Assembly (NCBI GenBank): GCA_963377175.1
Contig: CAUJNA010003812.1
Span: 62,001 to 126,000, forward strand
Length of the DNA: 64,000 nt
From: Effrenium voratum
Taxonomy: Eukaryota > Sar > Dinophyceae > Suessiales > Symbiodiniaceae
Reading direction: 5' to 3'
The translations under genes and the position numbers were made by a program. Shown here piece after piece: positions 41,898 through 51,020 of this stretch (position 1 is its first letter; every line of letters begins with the position of its first letter). The notes below the pieces were generated by a model that saw only the letters and a program-made list of their open reading frames with translations, was not told the origin of the DNA and made no database searches.

Positions 41898-41999
41898 TTG
41901 TTCAGTGGCACCCTTAGCCTCCCTTTTGTTTGGTGGCTGCCCCGCTAAAAATGATCTTCCCCAAAGAGGGTTCCCTTTTTTTCCAGGGTCGCTGAACAA
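41898..41999 (+). mobile_element. family N inverted-repeat element, copy 2
   Basis: TGTTGTTCAG (from 41896) and CTGAACAACA (to 42001) are perfect 10-bp inverted ends. The body matches 5163-5264. Confidence 0.7.
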
Positions 42000-42093
42000 C
42001 AGAGTGGGCTAATTGAAGTGAGTTTCTGTTGCGTGGGGTGCTGTTTTAAAGGGAAATATCGGGAGCTGTGAGGAATGTTGCCCCACTGCGCAC

Positions 42094-42465
42094 GTGTTTG
42101 CACTTGCAATGCTCGGGGATGCCCTTAGCAAGCTGAAGCTCGGCCGTGGCAGCCACGAAGAGCCTGCTTCAACTGCAGCACAGCAGCGCGCCAAGAGCTT
42201 CTACCGATTGGTGGTTCGAGCTGCTTGCAAACGAGCCTGGTCAATGTCTGTACACGATGTGGCGCCGAGAAGCTTCGCCGGCCTGCTACACAAGGACCTC
42301 AACCTCGCACGGCAGTGTCGGGATGGCATAAGGTCGGACTTTGAGGCCGTCACCCAAGCCTTGACCCTGTCCAAAGACCCGAGTGCCCAGACCGGCAGGC
42401 AAAGCGCATGTTGGCTGCTGATACTTAGACGCTCCTTTGCTAGTTTGTGTTTTGTGTTTCACTGA
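42094..42465 (+). CDS. uninterrupted ORF, possible retrogene or exon
   Basis: An unusually long open stretch for this locus: about 110 codons with moderate GC3, reading MLGDALSKLKLGRGSHEEPA, then SFAGLLHKDLNLARQCRDGI and SDFEAVTQALTLSKDPSAQT. No introner-like element interrupts it and no domain is recognised. A second frame (42146-42331) overlaps. It may be a processed copy of a gene, a large exon, or chance. Confidence 0.35.
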   Translation: MFALAMLGDALSKLKLGRGSHEEPASTAAQQRAKSFYRLVVRAACKRAWSMSVHDVAPRSFAGLLHKDLNLARQCRDGIRSDFEAVTQALTLSKDPSAQTGRQSACWLLILRRSFASLCFVFH

Positions 42466-42507
42466 GCTCTGGATCTTTCCAGGGTAAGCCCTGTTCATCC
42501 TGCTTCG

Positions 42508-42625
42508 TCCATTTGCTTAAGAATATGTTGCTTCAAGTATTGTATATTATCCTGTTGGGTTTAAAGAGAATCTATCAGTACTGGATGTTACTTGTTCATT
42601 GTTCTAGATATATTGCTTCCAGACT
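42508..42625 (+). repeat. family H repeat
   Basis: CATTTGCTTAAGAATATGTT, then CCTGTTGGGTTTAAAGAGAA and TCTATCAGTACTGGATGT, ending TTGTTCTAG. AT-rich, intron-like. Confidence 0.6.
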
Positions 42626-42791
42626 GAAGCAAATTTAATGGGCTTCTGAGGATCCGACAAAGACCACCTGTCCGAACTGTAAAGCTTGATCCCCAGAAGT
42701 CTCGCTGAGGATCTCAGGCTGTCCCCTGGGCGGTCTGTTTAGGTTCTCATAAGGTTCAGCCGTTTTGGTTTGGGCGGTTCCCTTAGGTTTT

Positions 42792-42907
42792 TCAGCGAAT
42801 CGTCCGGTTCCCCAGAGTTTTTTTTGTTTTTTTGGTTGAGTGATTGGGTTCCATTGAACCCACAAGTTATTCACTTTTGGCAGGGGATCAGAAAATGGAC
42901 AGCCCAG
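42792..42907 (+). mobile_element. family A element
   Basis: AGCGAATCGTCCGGTTCC at left, GGTTGAGTGATTGGGTTCC, CAGGGGATCAGAAAATGGAC then AGCCCAG at right. Confidence 0.6.
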
Positions 42908-43034
42908 ATTCGCTATGCCGGACTGACCTAAAGCCACGTCTATTGCTGGACCCCTGTTTTTCTTACAATTCCAACACCTGAACTTCGAGATCCCCAAGGG
43001 CCAGAATGAAACGGATGCTCTCCCGGAGTTGGAC

Positions 43035-43122
43035 TTGAGTCACTTTTCGGAAATACCATTTCAGCGCGGCAAAAGAAGCAGTTTGGATCCGGTTTTTGGC
43101 AAATCCACTCAGGAAGTGAGTT
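43035..43122 (+). repeat. family Q element
   Basis: GAGTCACTTTTCGG at left, AATCCACTCAGGAAGTGAG at right. The ends are inverted relative to each other. Confidence 0.5.
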
Positions 43123-43852
43123 TGTTTGAGACCACCTGTCTCAGCTTGACTGAAAAAAGGGTCGAGGATGTGAGGGATTCAGAACTGGGCCCTCCCACAA
43201 TCTGAATTGGAGACTTCTGCACGTTCAGTTTCCGTATTAGTTGCTGCATTTTGTGCACGTATTCTCATTCGAACTTGCACAGAATAAACTATGTTCAACT
43301 TGTGTTTCAGACACTACACTTGGTTGAATTGCAGCTTTGTAAACCAGGAAAGAGACATATCCCTGCAAGTTGGCTGGGCCTCAGAATCCGGCACGCCTTT
43401 TGTTGGAGTCCCAGATGTGTTTGGTCGGCTTCCCTTCCATTGGCTGGGTGGATTGGTGTGGCTTCCCCATCACCAAGATCCAGACCAAGCAAGGCTTGAG
43501 TTGGGTTGGCCTGGGGCTTCAGGCAGCGGCCGCCCCGTTTTTTTTTTTCAACGGGTGTGTGGAGTTGTGTCAACTTTTGGTCTCCGGGTGATATCCAAGG
43601 GCTACCTGAATCATCATTTCAGCGATATATTTCGTTTTGTTGCCCCAAGTTCAATTCGCTGAGTTGGGCTCATATGACCACCATCCAAATTGCAAATTGG
43701 CTCCTTGCTATTCTCAAAGGGTTTGGTTACGAAATGGCCCCAAAACACCCGTAATAGGCCGTTTTCGGTAACCCAACCCTTTGATATGCTCTTAATGGGG
43801 GCAATACATTTTCCGGGTGTCTCTTTGCACCCCCGTTTCATCCCGTTTCGAG
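43123..43852. other. intron-like stretch
   Basis: ORFs at 43251-43662 lack consistent bias. CTGGGCTCATATGACCACCAT-type sequence at about 43665-43690 also occurs at 41655-41675, so a segment is shared between the two places. Confidence 0.35.
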
Positions 43853-43933
43853 GTGCTCAGCTGGCTCTCGGCGCGCGCGGGCAAGGTAGCGGAGCTGCGG
43901 GATCACCACGGGAACACCGCCCGCATGCGCCTT
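43853..43933 (+). CDS. ankyrin-repeat-like exon 5
   Basis: After CCCGTTTCGAG the frame reads VLSWLSARAGKVAELRDHHG, then NTARMRL. V..WLSARAGKVAELRDHHGNTA fits the loop between two ankyrin repeats (D..GNTALH), though TALH is replaced by TARM. GC3 is strong. Confidence 0.55.
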
Positions 43934-44014
43934 GGATTCGGCTTCGGAGTTCGGGGTCGGAGTCGGGGATCCGGAGTTGCGGCTTCCGTTTGGTTTCCTA
44001 CCTCCTGTCCATGA

Positions 44015-44119
44015 CTCACTTCCTGAGTTCATGAACTTTGATTTTTTTTTGGTTTGGACCATTTTAGTGGTAAATATAAAGTTTGGACTTTTTTTGGGCC
44101 ATCCACTCAGCCAGTGAGA
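44015..44119 (+). mobile_element. family Q element, best copy
   Basis: CTCACTTCCTGAGTTCATGA and CCATCCACTCAGCCAGTGAG are imperfect inverted ends. 105 bp. Related copies at 12836, 13060 and 43035. Confidence 0.6.
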
Positions 44120-44362
44120 TGAACATGGAACAGGGAAATCGATTCTCGTGAAAACCAGCAAGGGAACATAGCACATCTTCTTATAAATTCAAGCAAGCAA
44201 ATGGAAGTATTTGTTTCCCAAAAGGTTAACCTAAGATACCATGGAACCTGCGAGAGGATCCATTTTAAAGCAAAATGGTCCAAACCGAAACGGATCCCGA
44301 AACGTCAGGTTCCATGTTAATGGACAGGAAGGTAACCCTTGGGCACCCTCAAACGAATGCTT

Positions 44363-44465
44363 CCATTTGCTTAAGTTGCCAAGCATATGTGTTATTTGCC
44401 CTTGTTGGTTCTGAAGGGAATCTATAACTACTGGACATATATATGTTCTCATGTTTTTTTTCTTA
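44363..44465 (+). repeat. family H repeat ending in TTCTTAG
   Basis: CATTTGCTTAAGTTGCCAAG, TTGTTGGTTCTGAAGGGAAT, CTATAACTACTGGACATATA, then TTTTTTTTCTTAG. Looks like an intron 3' end, although the following GGGGGCGAAGAAGC segment is not clearly coding. Confidence 0.55.
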
Positions 44466-44868
44466 GGGGGGCGAAGAAGCAACTGGAAGACTACCTATGC
44501 ACATTGGTGTCCTTTTGATCGGTTAGTTTGGGACAGAATTTGGGTTCCACTGGTTTAGATTGGCCTTATTGACATCCATGTGCCAGAAAAGCCCATCTTT
44601 TCGCAAATGGAAGAATGCCTCACTTGCCCCAAGCCAACCTTTTGAGATTCCCATTTTTTGTAGACGTCCCAAAAAGGTGATCACCTTTCTGTGTCCCATC
44701 CGGGGCAGCTGAGATGCACCCCATCTTCACTTGGCTGCATTTTGCCAAGGGATGTTAGGACTTGAGAACTTTTTGCCAACTTTAAGGGTTTTCCGTATTA
44801 AACCACTAAAAGAAAACAGCTTTTCGCAGGGCTTCGCAGATTTCGCAACCGAGATTCAGGTTTTCCTT
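44466..44868. other. no gene recognised; family B-like fragment
   Basis: TTTTTGCCAACTTTAAGGGTTTTCCGTATTAAACCACTAAAAG at about 44770-44815 resembles 47910-47960 and the core of family B. Confidence 0.4.
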
Positions 44869-44869
44869 G

Positions 44870-45046
44870 TGCCCGAGGTACGGGCAGCAGGCGCTTGCCG
44901 CAGGCACCGGCTCGGGCGCGCCCAGCGCCGCCGGCTCCGCGCGGGCGGCGGCGCCGGATCCGCGGGATCCGCGGGATCCGCCGGTGCCGCTGCCGTCGCA
45001 GTCGGCGCTGGTGAACGGCACGGCGCAGGAGTTCAAACTCTTCCAG
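44870..45046 (+). CDS. exon, Ala/Pro-rich with GC donor
   Basis: Reads RYGQQALAAGTGSGAPSAAG, then DPRDPRDPPVPLPSQSALVN and GTAQEFKLFQ, with almost perfect GC3. It ends TTCCAG|GCGAGTG (45047), matching a GC-AG donor as known from dinoflagellates. GATCCGCGG is repeated three times (DPR). Disordered linker composition with a final helix. A competing frame (GAGSAGSAGSAGA) is less biased. Confidence 0.55.
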
Positions 45047-45727
45047 GCGAGTGAGAGAGATGGGATTGGTGGGAAACCCCGGTTCTTCCAACCTGAAGGA
45101 GAGCATGGTTGGAATGGTCGTTTAGGTTGGAACTTTATTGGAAATGTTCAAACTCTTCCGGGAGATGGGTGGTTCAAACAGCGAATCGGCCTCTTTCAAC
45201 TTCGGGTTTTAGAGGAATTTGTTGGTGGTTTAGTGGTTGGGTTTCCGAATGTCTGACAGCGGAGAGTTGGAGAGCCGGGATTCGTGGGAAAGCCTGTTCT
45301 GCCCCTGACAGAGAGCCTGGCTGTTGGAAATATATTGGAATGCCCCTTGTTGGAAGTGATTTCTAGGAATGGTCCACTTTGGCGACTCACAGAAAGGGTC
45401 ATATTTCCTACTGTCCCATGTCCAGTGAGGATCGCGCATGGTGCTGTTTGTTTGCCCCATGCTGGGTTTCACCCCAATAAGGGGTTGCCTTTCTCTACCA
45501 GACCTCCAGTTGCATTTTTTTTTTTTTTGAGGGTACTCCTTGCTCGGTGGTTGTTTAGAGGGAAACCAAAAGGAAACCAACCGTTTTTGGGGTTCCAATT
45601 CCCAAAGAAAAGCCACAGCCAAAACTCTTTTTCGTCAGCTTCTTGGTGTAAAATTTTCTCCTGGAGGTGGGCGAGTTGGATTAGTGGGGCACTTGCTCTG
45701 CTGTTGGCTGGACTTGCCAACTTCCAC
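45047..45727. other. intron-like stretch
   Basis: GTTCAAACTCTTCC recurs at 45146, a short copy of the end of the preceding exon. It contains T-runs and a TTTCCGAATGT family A-like fragment near 45240. Confidence 0.35.
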
Positions 45728-45859
45728 TGAGTCACAATCAAAGCACTGGTAGTTGGAGGGTAAGGGATAATCTTAGCCAGAAGCAGGTGCCGCCTTTTCA
45801 ATTCTTTAGATGGTTTTTGGGTAGACCATTTTAATGCCGATCGGTGTTGATTGTACTCA
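45728..45859 (+). mobile_element. family D MITE, copy 4
   Basis: TGAGTCACAATCAAAGCACT to CGATCGGTGTTGATTGTACT then CA, flanked by AC on both sides. 132 bp. Confidence 0.65.
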
Positions 45860-46822
45860 ACTTTTGGTTGGAAAATGAACGAGAGGCACAGGAAAGGTTT
45901 AACTCTTTGCAGAGGGTCGAGAACGAGCCCAGTTAGATTGGTGGTCATGGCTGGCAAAAATTGATTATATTGGACGTATTTCTATTGTTTTTTTTGTTTT
46001 ATTACATCCTTTTCGGGGTTGTTTCAAGGGAATCCACCATGAGTCAGCCAGGATTCCCTATTGGCCCAAAACTAGCGGCGAGACACAGGAGGATATTTCG
46101 CTGAGATACAAGGGGACTTGCCCTTAAGTAGTCGCAAGATCGTATGAATGAACTTGAATCCCACTTAAGCATAGAAACACTAAAGGTGATCATTCACTGC
46201 CATGGTTGGAAACCTTCTACAGTAGCTTCATTTGCCAATATCGATTATCACAATGATTATTGTGATTTCCCGAGGTTCATGACCTTTTTACTCCTATTCC
46301 CTGCCCGCCCGGGTTCCGATTCTCCAAGGGAGCCTGTAGCAATAAGGTTATAAACAATTAAATTCGGGTGTGGGGGAGTTAACTCTTCAGTCAACTCTTC
46401 GCAATTCATCCCTTCCAAGCAAGCAGGGTTGTTTCCGAAGGACTGGTTGGGTGTTCGGCTGTGAGAATTTATGGAAATTGCTGACCCTTTAGGCTGAAAA
46501 ACATGCACTTATGAGGAACCTGCCTTTCAAGTGTGCGTTGCTTCAGCTTGGTGAGTTTTGCCATCCCCGAATCTGTTGAGGGAACATCAATTGAAGAACT
46601 GCACAACCTGGACAGGGGGTGTCCCACATTCCTGGGAATCCTTCATTTTTGTTGGTGACACCCCTGTTAGGATGGGTTTATTCTTCCGAAGCTGATTCAT
46701 CAATGATCAATTCAACAACCAGTACGAAGTGTGGTGTATATGGGTGTGTCTATTCCAAGCCAAGAGGAGAACCACCAGTTTGGGGCTCCGTTTTTTAGGA
46801 CAGTTCCTGAAGCATTGAGTTG
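45860..46822. other. no gene recognised
   Basis: AT-richer than the surroundings. A family E-like fragment (GGGGGTGTCCCAC...GTGACACCCC) lies at about 46615-46675. No codon-biased segment. Confidence 0.35.
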
Positions 46823-46947
46823 CTTGGTGGTTCCCAGCCATCCCCTTATATTTATTGCTGTTTAATTGGTTTAGTGGTTGTGTTTCCGAATTTAACCCAC
46901 AAAACGATAAGCTTACGTTTAGCGGATCTGAAAACGGAGAGACCCAG
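46823..46947 (+). mobile_element. family A element
   Basis: CTTGGTGGTTCCCAGCCATC to GGAGAGACCCAG, with the TTTAGTGGTTGTGTTTCCG...TTTAACCCACAAAACG core. Confidence 0.6.
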
Positions 46948-47064
46948 AAACCAATCCAAATTTCACCAATTCGACGAGAATCAACTATTCCAACAACTCT
47001 TCAGATCCCCCATGTCCCCCGTATCGGCCTGAAAAATATCCGAATATCCTTCCCAGGCTGAACT

Positions 47065-47172
47065 TAGTAGCTCCCGGCCATGGTTCCTTAAGTTTTTTGC
47101 TTTTCAGTTGGTTTAGCGGTTGGGCGTTTCGAACTTCACCCACTTTTAGCTGATCTGAAAACGGAGAGCCCA
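47065..47172 (+). mobile_element. family A element
   Basis: CTTAGTAGCTCCCGGCCATG to GAAAACGGAGAGCCCAG. 118 bp after the previous A copy, in the same orientation. Confidence 0.55.
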
Positions 47173-47259
47173 GGTTCACTGTATTGGGGGGGGGGTTGAA
47201 ATGAAGCTCAATCGTTTGCTTTTAAAGCCGCCCAACGAAAGGGGGTCCCAACTGCCAAG

Positions 47260-47870
47260 CTATCCCCCATTTCCCCCACATCCTCCATTCGCCCGTATCG
47301 CCCATGTAGCGCTGAAACGGACATCAAAACCACTAAAAAAGGATACTGTTAAAAAAGACAAGCCACCCATATCCCCCATATCCCCCCTTTAGGTTCTTTG
47401 TTCCGAGGGTTTTCCTATTACACCCTGGGACTACGCCCTCTGGGGAATCATCCTATCCTAGCCTATTTCCAGATAAACTTGCTTGTTTGGGATTATTTGG
47501 GTAACTTCCCTAGGGTGTAATTCCAGGGTGTAGTAAGAAAATCCTTAGATTTGTGCGGCTTTTGTTTAAAACCACCCAAAACAGGGGGTACCTCCAAAAC
47601 AGACGAGCTATCCCTCATATCCCTTATCTCCCCCATATCCCTTCAGGCACTTTGTGTTTTTTTTTTTTGATTCTTTGGGTAACCTCCCCAGGGTGTAATT
47701 CCAGGGTGTAAGAGGAACATCCTTAGATGTGTGACTTCAGGTTCTTTCATATCCATTCCCCCATATTACCCCATATGGCTCATATAGCCCTGAAAGGGAT
47801 ATCTCCCATATCCTCCATTCTCTCATATCCCCCATATCCCCCCCATATCCCCCATATCCCGCACTTTGTG
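47260..47870. repeat. interspersed CATATCCCCC tracts around a family L element
   Basis: CATATCCCCCATATCCCCC-type tracts at about 47365-47393, 47610-47640 and 47815-47865. A related CCCCCATTTCCCCCACATCC lies at 47262. The sequence between them is the family L element and its second partial copy. Confidence 0.7.
47403..47548 (+). mobile_element. family L inverted-repeat element
   Basis: TTTTCCTATTACACCCTGGG...CTAGGGTGTAATTCCAGGGT then GTAGTAAGAAAATCC gives imperfect inverted ends of about 35 bp. The right half is repeated at 47668-47735. Confidence 0.65.
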
Positions 47871-48045
47871 CTGCTTTTCTTTGGTGCATTTTGCGCGGAT
47901 GTTGGGACTTTAACTTCTTGCCAACTAGTGGGTTTTCGGTATGAACCACTAAAAGTTAAAACAAAAAGAAAAAACTTTGAGCCGGGGAGCAGGAAGCAAC
48001 CGAGGGAAGGTGGTTTGGCCAACCGAGTTTTGTTTCTCCTTTGAG

Positions 48046-48180
48046 GAGCCGGAGGAGTACGCGTTGAGCGTGCTCAACACCCCGGAGCCGTCTCCGGCGC
48101 CCTGCCCGTTGAAGGACGGCCGTCTGGTGCCCTGCCACCGCACGGGGGGGCCGGGAGAAGGGGCGCGCGCCGCGTTAAAG
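48046..48180 (+). CDS. exon next to the retrotransposon
   Basis: After TTTGTTTCTCCTTTGAG the frame reads EPEEYALSVLNTPEPSPAPC, then PLKDGRLVPCHRTGGPGEGA, with GC3-rich codons. Pro/Glu-rich, no domain named. The frame stays open through the 5' flank into the LTR, where it stops. The copia insertion lies about 60 bp downstream, probably in the following intron. Confidence 0.55.
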
Positions 48181-48229
48181 ACCAGCGGGTTTGTACCCAT
48201 GCAAAATGGGAAACTCACCAAGCATCAGA

Positions 48230-48238
48230 CTAGGATTC
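48230..48238 (+). mobile_element. left tip of a family C element split by the copia insertion
   Basis: CTAGGATTC here plus CCAATAGTGTTGCCC after the 3' LTR reconstitutes a family C left end (consensus CTAGGTCCCCCAGTAGTGCCC, written in two parts: CTAGGTCCCC and CAGTAGTGCCC). Confidence 0.65.
48234..48238. repeat. target site duplication, 5' copy (GATTC)
   Basis: GATTC precedes the 5' LTR and is repeated at 56547-56551 after the 3' LTR. Five bp is the usual length for Ty1/copia integrases. Confidence 0.9.
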
Positions 48239-48443
48239 TGCAACACGGGCATTTAGAGGCTCATCAGTTGATGCCATGCATGTAGATTGTCCAGACTGCA
48301 GTCATGTCCCTTCCGCAGCTGAAGGGCCCTTTTGCTTGTAGCCGAGCCAGACATTTGGCCACGACCCCCATAGTCAGCTGCACAGGCGGCTTGAGAAGGA
48401 ACAAGGCTTGGCGCCATTCGCTCCCCGCGCTACTCCCGCTGCA
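48239..48443 (+). repeat. 5' LTR, 205 bp
   Basis: Starts TGCAACACGGGC and ends CTCCCGCTGCA. Aligns without a visible mismatch to 56342-56546. No obvious TATA box, in line with dinoflagellate promoters generally lacking one. Confidence 0.95.
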
Positions 48444-48444
48444 T

Positions 48445-48457
48445 TGGTAGCGGAGCA
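48445..48457 (+). other. primer-binding site
   Basis: TGGTAGCGGAGCA, one base after the LTR, is complementary to a tRNA 3' end ...UGCUCCGCUACCA. Initiator Met tRNAs of many eukaryotes end in GCUACCA, but the tRNA cannot be fixed without the host tRNA set. Confidence 0.65.
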
Positions 48458-48662
48458 GGAGGCAACGATTCAGTGCTTCCTGCTGAGCCCGATCAAGTGC
48501 ACCAAGAACGTTCAGGAACGTGTGCACAGCTACTTGATCGCCTTGAGCCTAAATCTCTAAGAGACTCTGATCTTTGACTGCGTCGAGCCCTTTGGAACGA
48601 CCCAGGAAAAGATCATCGCTCAGGACTTCAAGATTGGCACGTTCCCGGACGGCGAAGTAGTC

Positions 48663-50627
48663 ATGGACAATGAATTCAGGTCTGACCATCTTCCATCCTG
48701 GGATGGTCAGGCGCGATCATGGCGCAGGTACTACAAGGAAGTGGCCTGGTGCGCACAGTCAACCCCAGCCCACAAGCGCAGGTACCTGGCGGCAAAGCTC
48801 ATAGGCCGACTTCGGGGCCCCGCAAGGCTCCTAGCCATGTCATGGTCAAGGGCCGACTTTGATCATGCCGATGGAGTACTTCAACTGCTTCAACGACTGG
48901 CGGCCTCGCCCCTCGTCAGGAAGTCGTTACCGAATGCCGCAGCGATCATGCAACAGTACTTCTCCTTCAAGAGGAATCCCGGCGAGGGCATCGGCAACTT
49001 CCTGGTGAGGGAGACTCTCGGCTATGAGGAGTTTGTGGAGGCTCTTCTTCGCCTTCACGAAGAGTCTTCCGGTGTTGACCAAAGCCGCAAGGACTTTGGC
49101 CTCCCCAAGAACATGGATTCTGGTTGGGATGAACGGGGCGAGTCCTGGTCAGATTGGGACTATCAGCCCGTCACCGAAGAGATCCCCCCTTCCGAAGGAG
49201 AACAAGCTCCCGAAGCACCTGGAGACGTGTCCGGTCTCTCAGGAACTGCCGCACCTGGATCTGCTCCCAGCCAGGAGCCTAGCCCTGATGCACAAGTGGG
49301 TTCCCCTCCAGCACAGCGTGTGACAGATACCACTGGCACACCGGGAACCATCACGGAGCTCTCCATGGCGGACAGCTTCATCATGGGTGTTCTTCGTGGC
49401 TGGCGTCTTCTTCAGGCAGCTTCCCTCAGTCCGGAGGACAAGCGTGACATCCTAAGCACAACCCGTAACTCCCTGGAATACGAGGCCATCAGCCAAGCTC
49501 TTCAGATGCTTTGGGATGAGCAACTTCTTGGAAATCGTCAACGGCCTCCTCAGCACCTGAACTACCACGAGGCCGACCTCAATTACCAGGACGCGTGGGA
49601 TCAAGATTGGGAACCCTGGGACCCTTCTGATGAGGGTTGGTTTGATAATGCCTGGACCCAGTCTGGTTGGGAAGAAGATCCTGAATCATGGTCTTCTCCC
49701 GCAGTTCCAGAACTACCTGATGAAGCCCTTTCAGCCGAGGAGCAAGATAAACTCCGGGATGCCATGCAAGCCGAACGCGCAGCCGAACAAATGGCCATGG
49801 ATGCCCAACGCACCTGGACCGAAGCTCAACGTGCAACTCAACTGGTTCGCAAGGACCGCGGTTTCGGTGCATCGTTCAACAACTCTGGCAAAGGCAACAG
49901 TTCCGGCGGCAAGGGCAGCGGCTGCTTTCTCTGTGGTGGCCGTCACTATGCTCGAGATTGCCCCGATCGCCGACATCCGTCCAAGGGTAAGGGCAAACAT
50001 GCCTTCATGCTTGCGGATCCCTACAACGAGCACTTTTTCACCGGCAAGTCTGGCAAGAAAGGCAAGGGCTGGAAGGGGCGCTCCAAGTCAGCCGCATGGG
50101 CCGAACATGATCTCTCCTGGATCTCCAAGGGCAAGGGCAAGAGTGATCACCGCCCAACTGTCAACGCCTACGTCCAGGACATGTACGGCATCAATGGCTT
50201 GGAAATGCACGAAGGACCCCACAATCCCTTGGAGCTCTCATCAGTTAGCCCTGGAAAGGTAGCTCCACATCAAGGCATGCTGGATTGTGGCGCCACCGCA
50301 AGTGCTGGCCCTGAAGCCTCAGTACAGCGTCTCATTGAGGCAGTTTTGCGGCAGGACAAGTCCGCCACGGTGACTGTGGACCCCAATCAGCGTCCATACT
50401 TTCGCTACGGGAGTGGTCGGTGGGGTCGAGCACAGTACCGGGTGACCCTCCAGTCAGAACTATCTGGCCACCCCCGAGTCTTTCATGTGTATGCTCTTCC
50501 GAACCCCCCCGAGTTCTTCGAGCAATGGTTCACCACCGACATGCTTGTCCCGATTCTGGTTGGCATGAGTCATGCAGGTTCTGATGGTGTGGGTATGGTA
50601 GTCGATTTGGCCACTGGTTTGCCATAG
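48663..50627 (+). CDS. gag-pr: Gag-protease of copia element
   Basis: 654 codons from ATG. Residues 1-250 are capsid-like (SWDGQARSWRRYYKEVAWCA near the start). A zinc knuckle lies at residues 421-433 (CFLCGGRHYARDC), spaced Cx2Cx3Hx4C, one residue shorter than the usual Cx2Cx4Hx4C. It sits in a Lys/Gly-rich basic region that would bind RNA. The protease active site is LDCGATASAG (Asp541), with Cys where Ser or Thr is usual, followed by a flap-like RPYFRYGSG and ILVGM.SHAGSDGVGM near the end. The stop at 50625 is caused by a frame change. Coding continues as FAIDALLPDPRP in another frame from 50618. Confidence 0.85.
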   Translation: MDNEFRSDHLPSWDGQARSWRRYYKEVAWCAQSTPAHKRRYLAAKLIGRLRGPARLLAMSWSRADFDHADGVLQLLQRLAASPLVRKSLPNAAAIMQQYFSFKRNPGEGIGNFLVRETLGYEEFVEALLRLHEESSGVDQSRKDFGLPKNMDSGWDERGESWSDWDYQPVTEEIPPSEGEQAPEAPGDVSGLSGTAAPGSAPSQEPSPDAQVGSPPAQRVTDTTGTPGTITELSMADSFIMGVLRGWRLLQAASLSPEDKRDILSTTRNSLEYEAISQALQMLWDEQLLGNRQRPPQHLNYHEADLNYQDAWDQDWEPWDPSDEGWFDNAWTQSGWEEDPESWSSPAVPELPDEALSAEEQDKLRDAMQAERAAEQMAMDAQRTWTEAQRATQLVRKDRGFGASFNNSGKGNSSGGKGSGCFLCGGRHYARDCPDRRHPSKGKGKHAFMLADPYNEHFFTGKSGKKGKGWKGRSKSAAWAEHDLSWISKGKGKSDHRPTVNAYVQDMYGINGLEMHEGPHNPLELSSVSPGKVAPHQGMLDCGATASAGPEASVQRLIEAVLRQDKSATVTVDPNQRPYFRYGSGRWGRAQYRVTLQSELSGHPRVFHVYALPNPPEFFEQWFTTDMLVPILVGMSHAGSDGVGMVVDLATGLP

Positions 50628-51020
50628 ATGCCCTTTTACCTGATCCGCGTCCCTACCAGCTGGATAAGAACCACAAGGGTCACTTCATGGTTGATCTGGT
50701 TCACTTTCTTACAGGCGGCAACCAAAACTCCAGCGCGGATGATCATCCAGTGGTGAAGGTCACATCCCGGACCCCGACATCATCTACCGGCAAACCCTGG
50801 GATATGCACACCCTTTTCCCTTGCGAGATGTACGACACGAATGTCAAGGTTGGCACTTGTTCTCAGTTGGACCCCCTTGTGAACACCACTACACCTCATG
50901 GTCCATTCCGAGTTTGCGAGCTTTATGCATGGAAGCTCATGAGAGAACATCGAACCGTGCCGGCCTGGCTGATATCAGCGCTGGACTCATCTGAGTCCAT
51001 GGGTAGTGTGCTCTCTCCCA
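50618..51020 (+). pseudogene. copia pol fragment, frame 2
   Basis: Continues the polyprotein after the protease: FAIDALLPDPRPYQLDKNHK, GHFMVDLVHFLTGG, then TLFPCEMYDTNVKV and REHRTVPAWLISALDSS. It is conserved-looking but in a different frame from gag. The coding signal leaves this frame near 51010-51045. The nominal ORF runs to 51754, but its later part is a shadow. Confidence 0.7.
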
